Assembly: GCA_021796905.1 (NCBI GenBank)
Contig: JAKABK010000038.1
Coordinates: forward strand, 1-9,803
Direction of reading: 5' to 3'
Origin: Actinomycetes bacterium
GTDB lineage: Bacteria; Actinomycetota; Acidimicrobiia; Acidimicrobiales; Palsa-688
DNA: 9,803 bases
Every line of letters begins with the position of its first letter. Positions within the stretch are counted from its first letter, which is position 1. A program made the translations under genes and the position numbers. Of this stretch, positions 1 through 6,351 are shown in pieces. A model generated the notes under the pieces. The model was not told the origin of the DNA, did no database searches, and saw only the letters and a list, made by a program, of their open reading frames with translations.

Positions 1-16
1 CTGAGTGGCACCCCGG

Positions 17-53
17 GCGGCGCCGGCGGTCCCGAGCGGCGCCGGCGGTCCCG
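17..53. repeat. Two-copy tandem repeat, 19-base period, just downstream of crtB
   Basis: An 18-base unit, GCGGCGCCGGCGGTCCCG, occurs at 17-34 and again without change at 36-53, separated by one base. It lies directly after the crtB stop codon, in the only non-coding stretch at the left edge (1-56). The unit is GC-rich and contains the self-complementary GGCGCC, so the transcript could fold. There is no T-run on the minus strand that would make a classic intrinsic terminator. A minus-strand GTG at 11-9 could start a further gene beyond the window, but too little is visible to call it. Confidence 0.6.
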
Positions 54-56
54 TGC

Positions 57-917
57 CTAGCCCGGCGTCCCCGGTCGCAGCACCCGGGCGGCGACCGCCG
101 CCTTTCGCCAGGCGGGCACCCGCACCCGCCGGCCGAGGACGTCGTAGCCGGCGGTCTCGATCCGGTCGAGGATCCCCGAGTAGAGCGAGCGGGCGCCGGC
201 GATGCAACGGGCGGAGACCGCCGGCAGCAGCGGGATCCCCCGGTCGGCGGAGCTGTAGTAGGCCCGGGTGCGTCCGATCTCGAAGCGCATCAGCTCCGCC
301 CACTCGGGGGTGACCCGCCTCGCCTCGAGCGCATGCCGGGCCCCGAAACGCTCGATGTCCTCCTGGGGTAGGTACACCCGTCCCCGGTCCAGGTCCTCGC
401 CGACGTCGCGCCAGAAGTTGGTGAGCTGGAAGGCGATCCCGAGGTCCCGGGCCGGCCCGAGCGCTCCGGGCGACGACGGTTCGAGGATCGGGAGCATCAG
501 CTCGCCGATGACCGCCGCCGAGCCGTCCATGTAGTCGAGGAGGTCATCGAAGCTGCGGTAGGTGGCGACCGAGAGGTCCATGGTCATCGAGCGCAGGAAC
601 CGTCTGAAGCAGTCCGGGTCGATGTCGAAGGCCCGGACGGTGTGGACCACCGCTTTGAGCACCGGGTCGTCGCTGCGACCGGCGGCGAGGTCCTCGAAGA
701 AGCGGTCGGCGAGATCGGCTAGGGCCTTGCCCCTCACCTCCGCAGGTGCCGGGCCGAGGTCGTCGACGATGTCGTCGGCGTGACGGCAGAACCCGTAGAG
801 GGCGTGGACGTGATGGCGTTTGACGCCAGGCAGCAGCCAGGTCGCCGCGTAGTAGGTGGTACCGGAGCGCCGGTTCAGCTCCCGGCAGCGCCGGTAGCTC
901 TCCTCCAGGGTGGTCAC
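57..917 (-). CDS. crtB: Phytoene synthase (squalene/phytoene synthase family)
   Basis: This enzyme joins two geranylgeranyl diphosphates head to head to give phytoene, the first committed step of C40 carotenoid synthesis. The 286-residue product has the family's usual length. Both Mg-diphosphate-binding aspartate motifs are visible: DDIVD at about residues 48-52, after YGFCRHA, and DVGED at 171-175 within the conserved FQLTNFWRDVGEDLDRGRVY stretch. The ending (YDVLGRRVRVP) is also typical. The start chosen is GTG at 917, giving MTTLEESYRRC. It overlaps the crtI stop in a GTGA tetranucleotide, with no separate Shine-Dalgarno, so translational coupling to crtI is likely. A longer open frame continues upstream, but that part lies antisense-free inside crtI in another frame and is only a shadow. 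Squalene or diapophytoene synthesis is the alternative, but crtE and crtI next door favour phytoene. Confidence 0.95.
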   Translation of the reverse strand: MTTLEESYRRCRELNRRSGTTYYAATWLLPGVKRHHVHALYGFCRHADDIVDDLGPAPAEVRGKALADLADRFFEDLAAGRSDDPVLKAVVHTVRAFDIDPDCFRRFLRSMTMDLSVATYRSFDDLLDYMDGSAAVIGELMLPILEPSSPGALGPARDLGIAFQLTNFWRDVGEDLDRGRVYLPQEDIERFGARHALEARRVTPEWAELMRFEIGRTRAYYSSADRGIPLLPAVSARCIAGARSLYSGILDRIETAGYDVLGRRVRVPAWRKAAVAARVLRPGTPG

Positions 918-2401
918 CGGCCGGCGGCGATCTCGTCGACCCGGTCGGCGGCCAGGCGTCCCGAGACGAGAACCATCGGCACCGACACCCCCGGGACGGT
1001 CCCCGAGCCGACCAGGACCAGTCCCGGCACCCGCCGGTCCCGGTTCGCCGGCCGCCATGGGCCGGTCTGGAAGAAACGGTGCGACAGGGCGAAAGGTGTG
1101 CCCCGCTCCATGCCCTGCGCCTCCCAGTCGAGCGGGTCGACGAAACGCTCGGTCACGACCTGCGCGTCCGAGACCGGGTAGCCGGCGCCGGCCAGGCGGG
1201 CGACCAGCGAGTCCCTGGAGCGTCCCCGCTCGCTCGCCCAGTCGATCCGCCCGTCGAGGTTGGGGACCGGCTCCAGGGCGTAGATCACCTGGCCGCCGGG
1301 AGGAGCGAGTGAGGCGTCGGTGATGCTCGGGGAGCACACGAGGATCGCGGGGTCCGGTTGGCGGGTGCCGGTGCGCAGCAGGGCGTCGAACGATCCCTTC
1401 CAGTCCCCGCCGAAGTGGATGTTGTGGTGGCCGGCACCCTCCGGCAGGGAGCCGCGCACTCCCGCCAGCCACAACGTCGCGCTCGGGGAGTACTCGCCGC
1501 GACGGGCGGCTCTCGGCACCCGCGCAGAGGGGACCAGCTCCCGGTAGAGGGCCGCCACGTCGGGGTTGGCGACCACCGCGTCGGCGCCGAGCAGCTCGCC
1601 GTCGGCGAGGCGGACCCCGGTCACCGGTCCCGACGAGCCGAGCCGGCGCACGATCCGGGCGACCGGGGCGTTGTAGCGGATCTCGGCACCCGCCTCGGTG
1701 GCGGCGTCGGCGAGACCCCGGGCGACCGAGTGGATGCCGCCCTCGGGGAACCACACCCCCTCGACGGTGTCCATGTAGGTGATCACGCAGTAGATCGCCA
1801 GGGCGTCGAAGGGTGAGAGCCCGGCGTAGAGCGCCTGGAAGCTGAACAGCTGACGGAGCCGGGGATCGGTGAAGTAGCTGTCGACGACCGCTGCCATCTT
1901 GCGCCACGCCCCGAGCCGGGCCAGCGCGAGCGCCGGACGCGCAGGCCTGACGAGGTCGGTCACCCGGTCGTAGTTGCGTTCGACGAAATGCGGTTGCTCC
2001 ACCCGGTACAGCCGGCCGAGCCAGTCGACGAAACGCCCGAACGCCGCGGCGTCGGCCGGTCCGCAGCGCTGCCGGATCTCCTCGGTCATCGCCTCCCGCC
2101 CGGGGCGCACCGAGATCGCCTCGGCGTCGGCCCACCACGCCCGGTACATCGGGTCGAGCGCCGAGAGCCTCAGGTGGTCGGCGATGTCGGCGCCGGCCGC
2201 GGCGAAGGTGTCGGCGAGCAGGCCGGGCATGGTGAGAACGCTCGGCCCGGTGTCGATCCGGTAGCCGGCCGAGACCCACTGGCCGGCCCGTCCCCCCGGG
2301 ATGTCCCCGCGTTCGCAGACGGTGACCTCATGACCCCTGCCGGCGAGGTGGCAGGCGGCGGAGAGACCCCCGAGGCCGGCCCCGACGACCACGACCCGCA
2401 C
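914..2401 (-). CDS. crtI: Phytoene desaturase (CrtI-type FAD oxidoreductase)
   Basis: This FAD-dependent desaturase introduces double bonds into phytoene, usually up to lycopene, at the membrane. The 495-residue protein begins with a Rossmann dinucleotide-binding motif (VVVVGAGLGGLSAA, residues 3-16) followed by the acidic residue of the ADP-binding fold (CERGD) and GGRAG. Near the C-terminus, about residues 462-485, it carries the CrtI/phytoene dehydrogenase signature VLVGSGTVPGVSVPMVLVSG. The start is GTG at 2401. A GAGGGG Shine-Dalgarno at 2413-2408 lies six bases upstream and overlaps the crtE stop codon, so the two genes are 10 bases apart. The stop overlaps the crtB start by 4 bases. 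The number of desaturation steps (neurosporene, lycopene or dehydrolycopene) cannot be read from sequence alone, and related carotene oxidases or ketolases share the fold. The crtB and crtE neighbours make phytoene the best substrate. Confidence 0.94.
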   Translation of the reverse strand: MRVVVVGAGLGGLSAACHLAGRGHEVTVCERGDIPGGRAGQWVSAGYRIDTGPSVLTMPGLLADTFAAAGADIADHLRLSALDPMYRAWWADAEAISVRPGREAMTEEIRQRCGPADAAAFGRFVDWLGRLYRVEQPHFVERNYDRVTDLVRPARPALALARLGAWRKMAAVVDSYFTDPRLRQLFSFQALYAGLSPFDALAIYCVITYMDTVEGVWFPEGGIHSVARGLADAATEAGAEIRYNAPVARIVRRLGSSGPVTGVRLADGELLGADAVVANPDVAALYRELVPSARVPRAARRGEYSPSATLWLAGVRGSLPEGAGHHNIHFGGDWKGSFDALLRTGTRQPDPAILVCSPSITDASLAPPGGQVIYALEPVPNLDGRIDWASERGRSRDSLVARLAGAGYPVSDAQVVTERFVDPLDWEAQGMERGTPFALSHRFFQTGPWRPANRDRRVPGLVLVGSGTVPGVSVPMVLVSGRLAADRVDEIAAGR

Positions 2402-2407
2402 CCAGGT

Positions 2408-2413
2408 CCCCTC
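2408..2413 (-). promoter_or_regulatory. Ribosome binding site of crtI
   Basis: GAGGGG on the minus strand, six bases before the GTG start of crtI. It overlaps the crtE stop codon (2414-2412), so ribosomes finishing crtE are placed at the crtI start. It supports GTG at 2401 over internal starts. Confidence 0.6.
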
Positions 2414-3488
2414 AGTGGTCCCGACCGGAGACGAACCGGGCGAGCTCGACCAGCGCAGCGCAGGCGGGCGGGGTGAGCGGCAGGCTGGCGGCGGCGGCGA
2501 CGGCGTCGTCGACCAATCGGTCGACCATCTGCTCGACCCGGGCGCGCGCCGAGGTGCGCTCGAAGACCTCCTGCAGGTCGGCGACCTCGTCGGGGGTCAG
2601 GTCGGGGGCCCCGAAACGGCAGTCGAGCAGGTCGAGGTCGGCGCCGGAGGCCGCCTCCCGGGCCAAGGCGTGCAGCAGGGTCGGCTTGCCCTCCCGGAGG
2701 TCCTCCCCTACCGGTTTGCCGGTCACGGTGGCGTCGCCGAACACTCCGAGCAGGTCGTCCTTGAGCTGGAAGGCCTCCCCGAGCGGCATCCCGAAGGCCG
2801 ACAGGTCGTCGGCAACCTGCTCGAAGCGGTCCGGGGCCGCGAGGGCTGCACCGAGGTGCAGCGGGCGTTCGATCGTGTACTTGCCGGACTTGTACTGGCA
2901 GATCCGCCGGGCGAGGGCCGGGTCGGCGCTGCGCCGGGCGGTGCCGAGCAGGTCCAGGTACTGGCCGACGTTGACCTCCAGGCGCAGCTCGTCGAAGACC
3001 GCCCGGGCCGCAGGTGGCGCGCCGGTGAGGAACCGGTCGCTGTAGACGAAGGCGAGGTCGCCGGCGAGGATCGCCACCCCCGCCCCGAAACGGTCCGGGT
3101 CGCCCCACCAGCCGGCCCGGGCGTGGCGCTTGGCGTGCTCGACGTGGACCGTCTCGGTGCCGTGACGCATCGCCGATCCGTCCATCACGTCGTCGTGGAT
3201 CAGGGCGAAGGTGTGCAGCAACTCGAGCGCGGCGCCGGCGTCGATCGCCGTCCGGTCCTCGGGGGAGCCCCCCGAGCCGACGAACCCCCAGTAGCAGAAC
3301 GCCGGCCGGAGACGTTTGCCTCCGGCTAGCACCAGGGAGCGAAGCGACGCGAGCGGTGCTGCCAGGTCGGGGTCGAGCGCGCTCCAGCGCCCGGCGTCGG
3401 CGTCGAGGCCGGCGGTGATCGCGGCTTCGACCCGGGAGGCGATCTCGGTCAGCGCCGGTGGCGTGGCGACCTGCGACAACGAGCCCAT
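2412..3488 (-). CDS. crtE: Geranylgeranyl diphosphate synthase (trans-polyprenyl diphosphate synthase)
   Basis: This enzyme condenses isopentenyl diphosphate with allylic diphosphates and probably supplies GGPP to CrtB. The 358-residue product shows the family landmarks in order: GGKRLRP at 56-62, the first aspartate-rich motif DDVMD at 99-103, KYTIERPL at 203-210, and the second aspartate motif in QLKDDLLG at 241-248. Phe94, five residues before the first motif, matches the position that limits chain length in some GGPP synthases, so C20 is favoured; C15 remains possible. In other actinobacteria the gene is often called idsA. ATG at 3488 was chosen (MGSLSQVATP). A GTG at 3560 would add 24 residues without family character and overlap pxpC by 38 bases. 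No good Shine-Dalgarno precedes the ATG. It lies 34 bases after pxpC and 10 before crtI. Confidence 0.92.
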   Translation of the reverse strand: MGSLSQVATPPALTEIASRVEAAITAGLDADAGRWSALDPDLAAPLASLRSLVLAGGKRLRPAFCYWGFVGSGGSPEDRTAIDAGAALELLHTFALIHDDVMDGSAMRHGTETVHVEHAKRHARAGWWGDPDRFGAGVAILAGDLAFVYSDRFLTGAPPAARAVFDELRLEVNVGQYLDLLGTARRSADPALARRICQYKSGKYTIERPLHLGAALAAPDRFEQVADDLSAFGMPLGEAFQLKDDLLGVFGDATVTGKPVGEDLREGKPTLLHALAREAASGADLDLLDCRFGAPDLTPDEVADLQEVFERTSARARVEQMVDRLVDDAVAAAASLPLTPPACAALVELARFVSGRDH

Positions 3489-3499
3489 GACTGGAACCG

Positions 3500-3530
3500 A
3501 GGGTAAACGAGGTCGCGACGCTTCACGCAA
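3500..3530 (-). promoter_or_regulatory. Possible internal promoter ahead of crtE
   Basis: Within and just upstream of the 34-base pxpC-crtE gap, the minus strand has TACCCT at 3505-3500, a match to the actinobacterial -10 pattern TANNNT. A weak -35-like TTGCGT lies at 3530-3525, with 19 bases between them. Transcription starting about seven bases after the -10 would leave only a few bases before the ATG at 3488, which agrees with the missing Shine-Dalgarno. The pattern is short and could be chance; this is a candidate only. Confidence 0.25.
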
Positions 3531-4431
3531 TGACCGGGCGGACCAGCTCGAGACGGTCACCCGGGCGGAGCTGGGCGAGGGTGGCCAGGTCGGCGTCGCC
3601 GCCGACGACCCCGACGACGGGATAGCCGCCGGTCACCGGGTGGTCGGCCAGGAACACGACCGGCTGGCCGCCGGGCGGGACCTGGATCGCCCCGGTGCAG
3701 AGACCTTCGGGGGCGAGCTCACCGGGCGCGGTCGGCAGGCGGGGTCCCGAGAGGCGCAGACCGACCCGGTTGCTCGCAGCGGTGACCGTCCAGGTGACGC
3801 CGGTGAGCGTCTCCCAGCCGCCGGGGGGGAGACGATCCGCCCGGGGTCCCGGCACGATCCCGACACGTCCGGGCCCTGCGGGCGTACCGGAGCCGGCGGC
3901 CGCGACGTCGCTCCCGGGTGGGGCGCCGGCGCCGGCCGGTGGCGGGCCGAGAGGGATCCGCCCGCCGGCGCGCAGTGGCGGGGGGCCGAGACCGCTCAAC
4001 AGGTCGGTGCTGCGGCTCCCGAGCTCGGCGGGCACCGTGATCCCGCCAGCGACCGCCAGGTAGCTGCGCAGCCCCCGTTCGGGGGTGCCGAGGACCACCT
4101 CCTCGCCGGGGCGGAGCGCGACCGGTGCGTAGAGGGCGGCGGGTCGGCCCCCGACGGTCATCGGGGCGGCGGCGCCGGCCACAGCGACCGTTCGTGGCGC
4201 TCCGGCACCCCCGAGGAGCACCGAGAGACCCCCGAGGGTGACCTCGATGGTGGCGGCCCCGGGGGGGTTGCCGACCAGGCGGTTGGCGAGACGGTGGCTG
4301 CGGGGATCGGCCGCCCCCGACGGGGGGACACCCTCGTGGGCGTGGCCCGGTCGGCCGAGGTCCTGGACCGTGGCGAGCGGCCCGCTCGCTCCCACCAGCA
4401 GCCAACCACCGCTCTCCGGGCTCGGGCCCAT
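3523..4431 (-). CDS. pxpC: 5-oxoprolinase subunit C (biotin-dependent carboxyltransferase-like)
   Basis: One of three subunits of prokaryotic 5-oxoprolinase, which hydrolyses 5-oxoproline to glutamate with ATP in the cytosol. The 302-residue protein matches the PxpC (KipA/YbgK) family. An N-terminal ATVQDLGRPGHAHEGVPPSG block at about 20-39 is followed by ANRLVGN at 49-55. The C-terminus carries SNRVGLRLSG, then GAIQVP at 247-252, HPVTGGYP at 264-271, and AQLRPGDRLEL. The start is ATG at 4431 (MGPSPESGG), 14 bases after the pxpB stop. The same frame stays open to 4731, but the added 100 residues are arginine/proline-rich, overlap pxpB, and look like a shadow. The order pxpA-pxpB-pxpC is the usual one. 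Proteins of this family were long annotated as allophanate hydrolase subunit 2 or urea amidolyase-related; the pxpA neighbour settles the choice. Confidence 0.92.
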   Translation of the reverse strand: MGPSPESGGWLLVGASGPLATVQDLGRPGHAHEGVPPSGAADPRSHRLANRLVGNPPGAATIEVTLGGLSVLLGGAGAPRTVAVAGAAAPMTVGGRPAALYAPVALRPGEEVVLGTPERGLRSYLAVAGGITVPAELGSRSTDLLSGLGPPPLRAGGRIPLGPPPAGAGAPPGSDVAAAGSGTPAGPGRVGIVPGPRADRLPPGGWETLTGVTWTVTAASNRVGLRLSGPRLPTAPGELAPEGLCTGAIQVPPGGQPVVFLADHPVTGGYPVVGVVGGDADLATLAQLRPGDRLELVRPVIA

Positions 4432-4445
4432 CGCCTCGGGCGGAG

Positions 4446-5129
4446 TCAGCCGAGCGCCGAGAAACGCACGATCGTCCCGGGGCGGACCAGCGCCGGCGGG
4501 TCCCGCCTGGAGTCCCAGAGGCGGGCGTCGGTGCGCCCGAGGAGCCGCCAGCCCCCGGGGGTGGCCCGTGGGTACAGCGCGCTGTAGCGGTCCGCGACGG
4601 CCACCGAACCGGCAGGCACGACCGGGCGGGGCTCGGCCAGGCGGGGCACCCGGAGCGCTTCGGACAAGCCCTCCAGGTAGCAGAAACCGGGAGCGAAACC
4701 GCTGAAGCACCCTCGGTAGGTGGCGCCGCAATGGGCGGCGACGACCCCGTCCGCGCCGAGGCCGGTCTCCGCGCCGACCGCAGCCAGGTCCGCCCCGTCG
4801 TAGCGGACCGGGATCACGAGCGTCTCACCGGCATCGCTGTCTTCGCTCCCGCCGCCGGCGGTCCCGGCCCCGGTCCCGGCGAGCAGCTCGCCGATGTGGG
4901 GGCGGAGCAGGTCGAGGTCGGCGGTGCCGGCGGCGAGGATCAGCACGCTCGCCGCTCCGGGGACCACCTCGAGGAGGTTCGCCCCGCAGCCGGCGGCGAC
5001 CCGGCGGGTGTCGGCGGCGACCGCCGGCGGGTCGGTGACCTCGAGGAGGACCCCGGCGCGCCCCACGGTCCGGACCGGGCCGGCGGTCGCGCTCGGTCCG
5101 GGGGCCCCCGGGCCGAGCCGGGCGGTCAA
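4446..5129 (-). CDS. pxpB: 5-oxoprolinase subunit B
   Basis: Partner of PxpC and PxpA in the ATP-dependent opening of 5-oxoproline. The 227-residue product has the PxpB (KipI/allophanate hydrolase subunit 1) hallmarks: VIPVRYDG at about 105-112, GFAPGFCYLEGL at 144-155, PRPVVPAGSVAVA at 167-179, YPRATPGGWRLLGRT at 186-200, and PPALVRPGTIVRF at 211-223. Residues 84-101 form a glycine/serine/acid-rich linker between the two halves. The start is TTG at 5129, which overlaps the pxpA stop as TTGA, suggesting coupling; no clear Shine-Dalgarno is present. A GTG at 5066 (residue 22) is an alternative, but it would remove most of the first beta strand that aligns with E. coli PxpB. The body of the gene is certain and the start less so. 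Confidence 0.9.
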   Translation of the reverse strand: MTARLGPGAPGPSATAGPVRTVGRAGVLLEVTDPPAVAADTRRVAAGCGANLLEVVPGAASVLILAAGTADLDLLRPHIGELLAGTGAGTAGGGSEDSDAGETLVIPVRYDGADLAAVGAETGLGADGVVAAHCGATYRGCFSGFAPGFCYLEGLSEALRVPRLAEPRPVVPAGSVAVADRYSALYPRATPGGWRLLGRTDARLWDSRRDPPALVRPGTIVRFSALG

Positions 5130-5896
5130 GCGAAGGGCCGGAGGGTCACGCCGGCCTCCTCCAGCGCGCAGCGCACCGCTGCCGCCGCGTCAGCCGCCCC
5201 CGGGGAGTCGCCGTGCAGGCAGAGCGACTGGGGGCGGACCGCGACGTCGGTCCCTCCCACGCTGCTGACCAACCCGTCGAGGACCATCCGGGCGGCGCGT
5301 GCGGCTATCGCCCGGGCCCCGACGACCAGTGCTCCCGGCTCGGAGCGGGCCACGAGGGTCCCATCGGAGCGGTAGCCGCGATCGGGGTAGGCCTCCGCAA
5401 CGACCCGCAGGCCGGCCGCCGCGGCCGCCCGGGCGAAGGCACCGCCCGGGAGGGTGAGGACCGCCATGCCGGGGCGGATCGCGGCGACCGCCTCGGCGAC
5501 CGCCCCCGCCTGACGCTCGTCCCAGACCACCCGGTTGTAGAGCGCCCCGTGGGGTTTCAGGTACGACACGGCCCCGCCGGCCACCTCGGCCATCGCCTGC
5601 AGCGCGCCGAACTGGTACAACACGTCGTCGCGCAATGCGACCGGTTCGACATCCATCGCCCGCCGACCGAACCCGGCGAGGTCCCGGTAGCTCACCTGCG
5701 CCCCGATCCGCACGCCCCGCTCGGTCGCCCGGCGCGTCACCCGGGCCATGATCACCGGGTCGCCGGCGTGGAAGCCGCAGGCGACGTTGGCGCTCGTCAC
5801 CACCTCCAGCAGGGCGTCGTCGTCGGTGAGCCGCCAGGGTCCGAACCCCTCCCCGAGGTCGGCGTTCAAGTCGACTGTCCGGTACGGCCCAGCCAA
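5126..5896 (-). CDS. pxpA: 5-oxoprolinase subunit A (LamB/YcsF family)
   Basis: The 256-residue protein is the LamB/YcsF-family subunit of the PxpABC 5-oxoprolinase. Its motifs are in place: DLNADLGEGFG at 9-19, ANVACGFHAGDP at 36-47, GAQVSYRDLAGFGRRAMD at 65-82, YLKPHGALYN at 112-121, and LCLHGDSPGA near the C-terminus. The length is normal for the family. The start is TTG at 5896, six bases after the stop of the upstream thioesterase gene. No ATG or GTG lies between there and the essential DLNADLGE motif, so TTG is the only reasonable start. The Shine-Dalgarno is weak (AAGG, too far upstream), so coupling to the upstream gene is likely. The stop overlaps the pxpB start by 4 bases. Confidence 0.93.
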   Translation of the reverse strand: MAGPYRTVDLNADLGEGFGPWRLTDDDALLEVVTSANVACGFHAGDPVIMARVTRRATERGVRIGAQVSYRDLAGFGRRAMDVEPVALRDDVLYQFGALQAMAEVAGGAVSYLKPHGALYNRVVWDERQAGAVAEAVAAIRPGMAVLTLPGGAFARAAAAAGLRVVAEAYPDRGYRSDGTLVARSEPGALVVGARAIAARAARMVLDGLVSSVGGTDVAVRPQSLCLHGDSPGAADAAAAVRCALEEAGVTLRPFA

Positions 5897-5902
5897 GCGC
5901 GG

Positions 5903-6280
5903 CTACCGGGCCTTGCTCAAGAAATGGTCCCGGTCGACGACCACCCGGGTGACCTTGCCGACCGCGACCAGGCCGCAGACGTCGCTCACCGACACCGAGA
6001 ACACCAGTCGGCGTCCCTCGGTGCGCTCCAGGCCGGCGACCGCACGCACGCTGGAGCCGATCCCGACCGCGGCCAGGTGGGTGAGCTCGACCCGGGTGCC
6101 GACCGAGGTCTTGCCCTCGCCGAGCGTGCCGGCCAGGGCCTGCGCGGTGGCCTCCTCGCAGAGGGCGACGATCCGGGGCGTGGCGAGCACCGGGACGTCA
6201 CCGGAGCGGAACGCCGCGGCCGTGTCCTCCCAGGCCACGAGCAGCTCAGCGGTACCCGTCATCGCCTGCTTCACCGGCAC
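5903..6280 (-). CDS. Hotdog-fold thioesterase, FlK-like family
   Basis: A small (125-residue) single-domain hotdog protein that probably hydrolyses an acyl-CoA thioester; the substrate is unknown. It resembles the fluoroacetyl-CoA thioesterase FlK family. VLATPRIVALCEEATAQAL is followed by TSVGTRVELTHLAAV and GLERTEGRRLVFSVSVSD. Counting from GTG at 6280, Thr34, Glu42, Gly61 and His68 have exactly the spacing of FlK Thr42, Glu50, Gly69 and His76, so the catalytic set looks intact. These residues are shared by many FlK homologues that do not act on fluoroacetyl-CoA, so that specificity is not claimed. GTG at 6280 (VPVKQAMTGTAEL) is preferred because family members usually have a few residues before the TGTAE-like strand; ATG at 6262 is the alternative, giving 119 residues. 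It heads the minus-strand run, six bases before pxpA. Confidence 0.8.
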   Translation of the reverse strand: MPVKQAMTGTAELLVAWEDTAAAFRSGDVPVLATPRIVALCEEATAQALAGTLGEGKTSVGTRVELTHLAAVGIGSSVRAVAGLERTEGRRLVFSVSVSDVCGLVAVGKVTRVVVDRDHFLSKAR

Positions 6281-6351
6281 GGAGCCTACGGTAGGCGGGT
6301 AGCCTCGGTTGGTTCCAGTGGCGGACCAGCCGAGCAGACGGGAGCACACCG
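6281..6351. promoter_or_regulatory. Divergent promoter region between the thioesterase gene and tldD
   Basis: This 71-base spacer must drive both the seven-gene minus-strand run and tldDE. It contains a perfect inverted repeat, GCCTAC-G-GTAGGC, at 6284-6296. On the minus strand TACCGT (6293-6288) fits the actinobacterial -10 pattern TANNNT and ends seven bases before GTG at 6280, the layout expected for a leaderless mRNA. On the plus strand TACGGT (6287-6292) or TAGCCT (6300-6305) could serve as the -10 for tldD. No convincing -35 box is visible for either. The assignment rests on spacing and short matches. Confidence 0.45.
6341..6344 (+). promoter_or_regulatory. Ribosome binding site of tldD
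   Basis: GGAG, inside GACGGGAGC, with seven bases before the GTG at 6352. It supports that start and shows that the tldD message carries a leader, unlike the opposite gene. Confidence 0.55.

Noticed and set aside
918..2279. Upstream in-frame extension of crtB to a 740-codon frame, which might suggest a fusion protein
   Set aside because: The extension overlaps all of crtI in another frame and is Arg/Pro/Gly-rich. The CrtB family start at GTG 917 is well placed.
3316..4587. Long plus-strand open frame (423 codons) opposite crtE and pxpC
   Set aside because: The product is Gly/Arg/Asp-rich with no family motif, and lies antisense to two genes with clear motifs. Stop codons are rare by composition at this G+C content.
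4432..4731. 100-residue N-terminal extension of pxpC
   Set aside because: It overlaps the conserved C-terminal half of pxpB and has no family similarity; PxpC normally starts close to the VQDLGRPG block.
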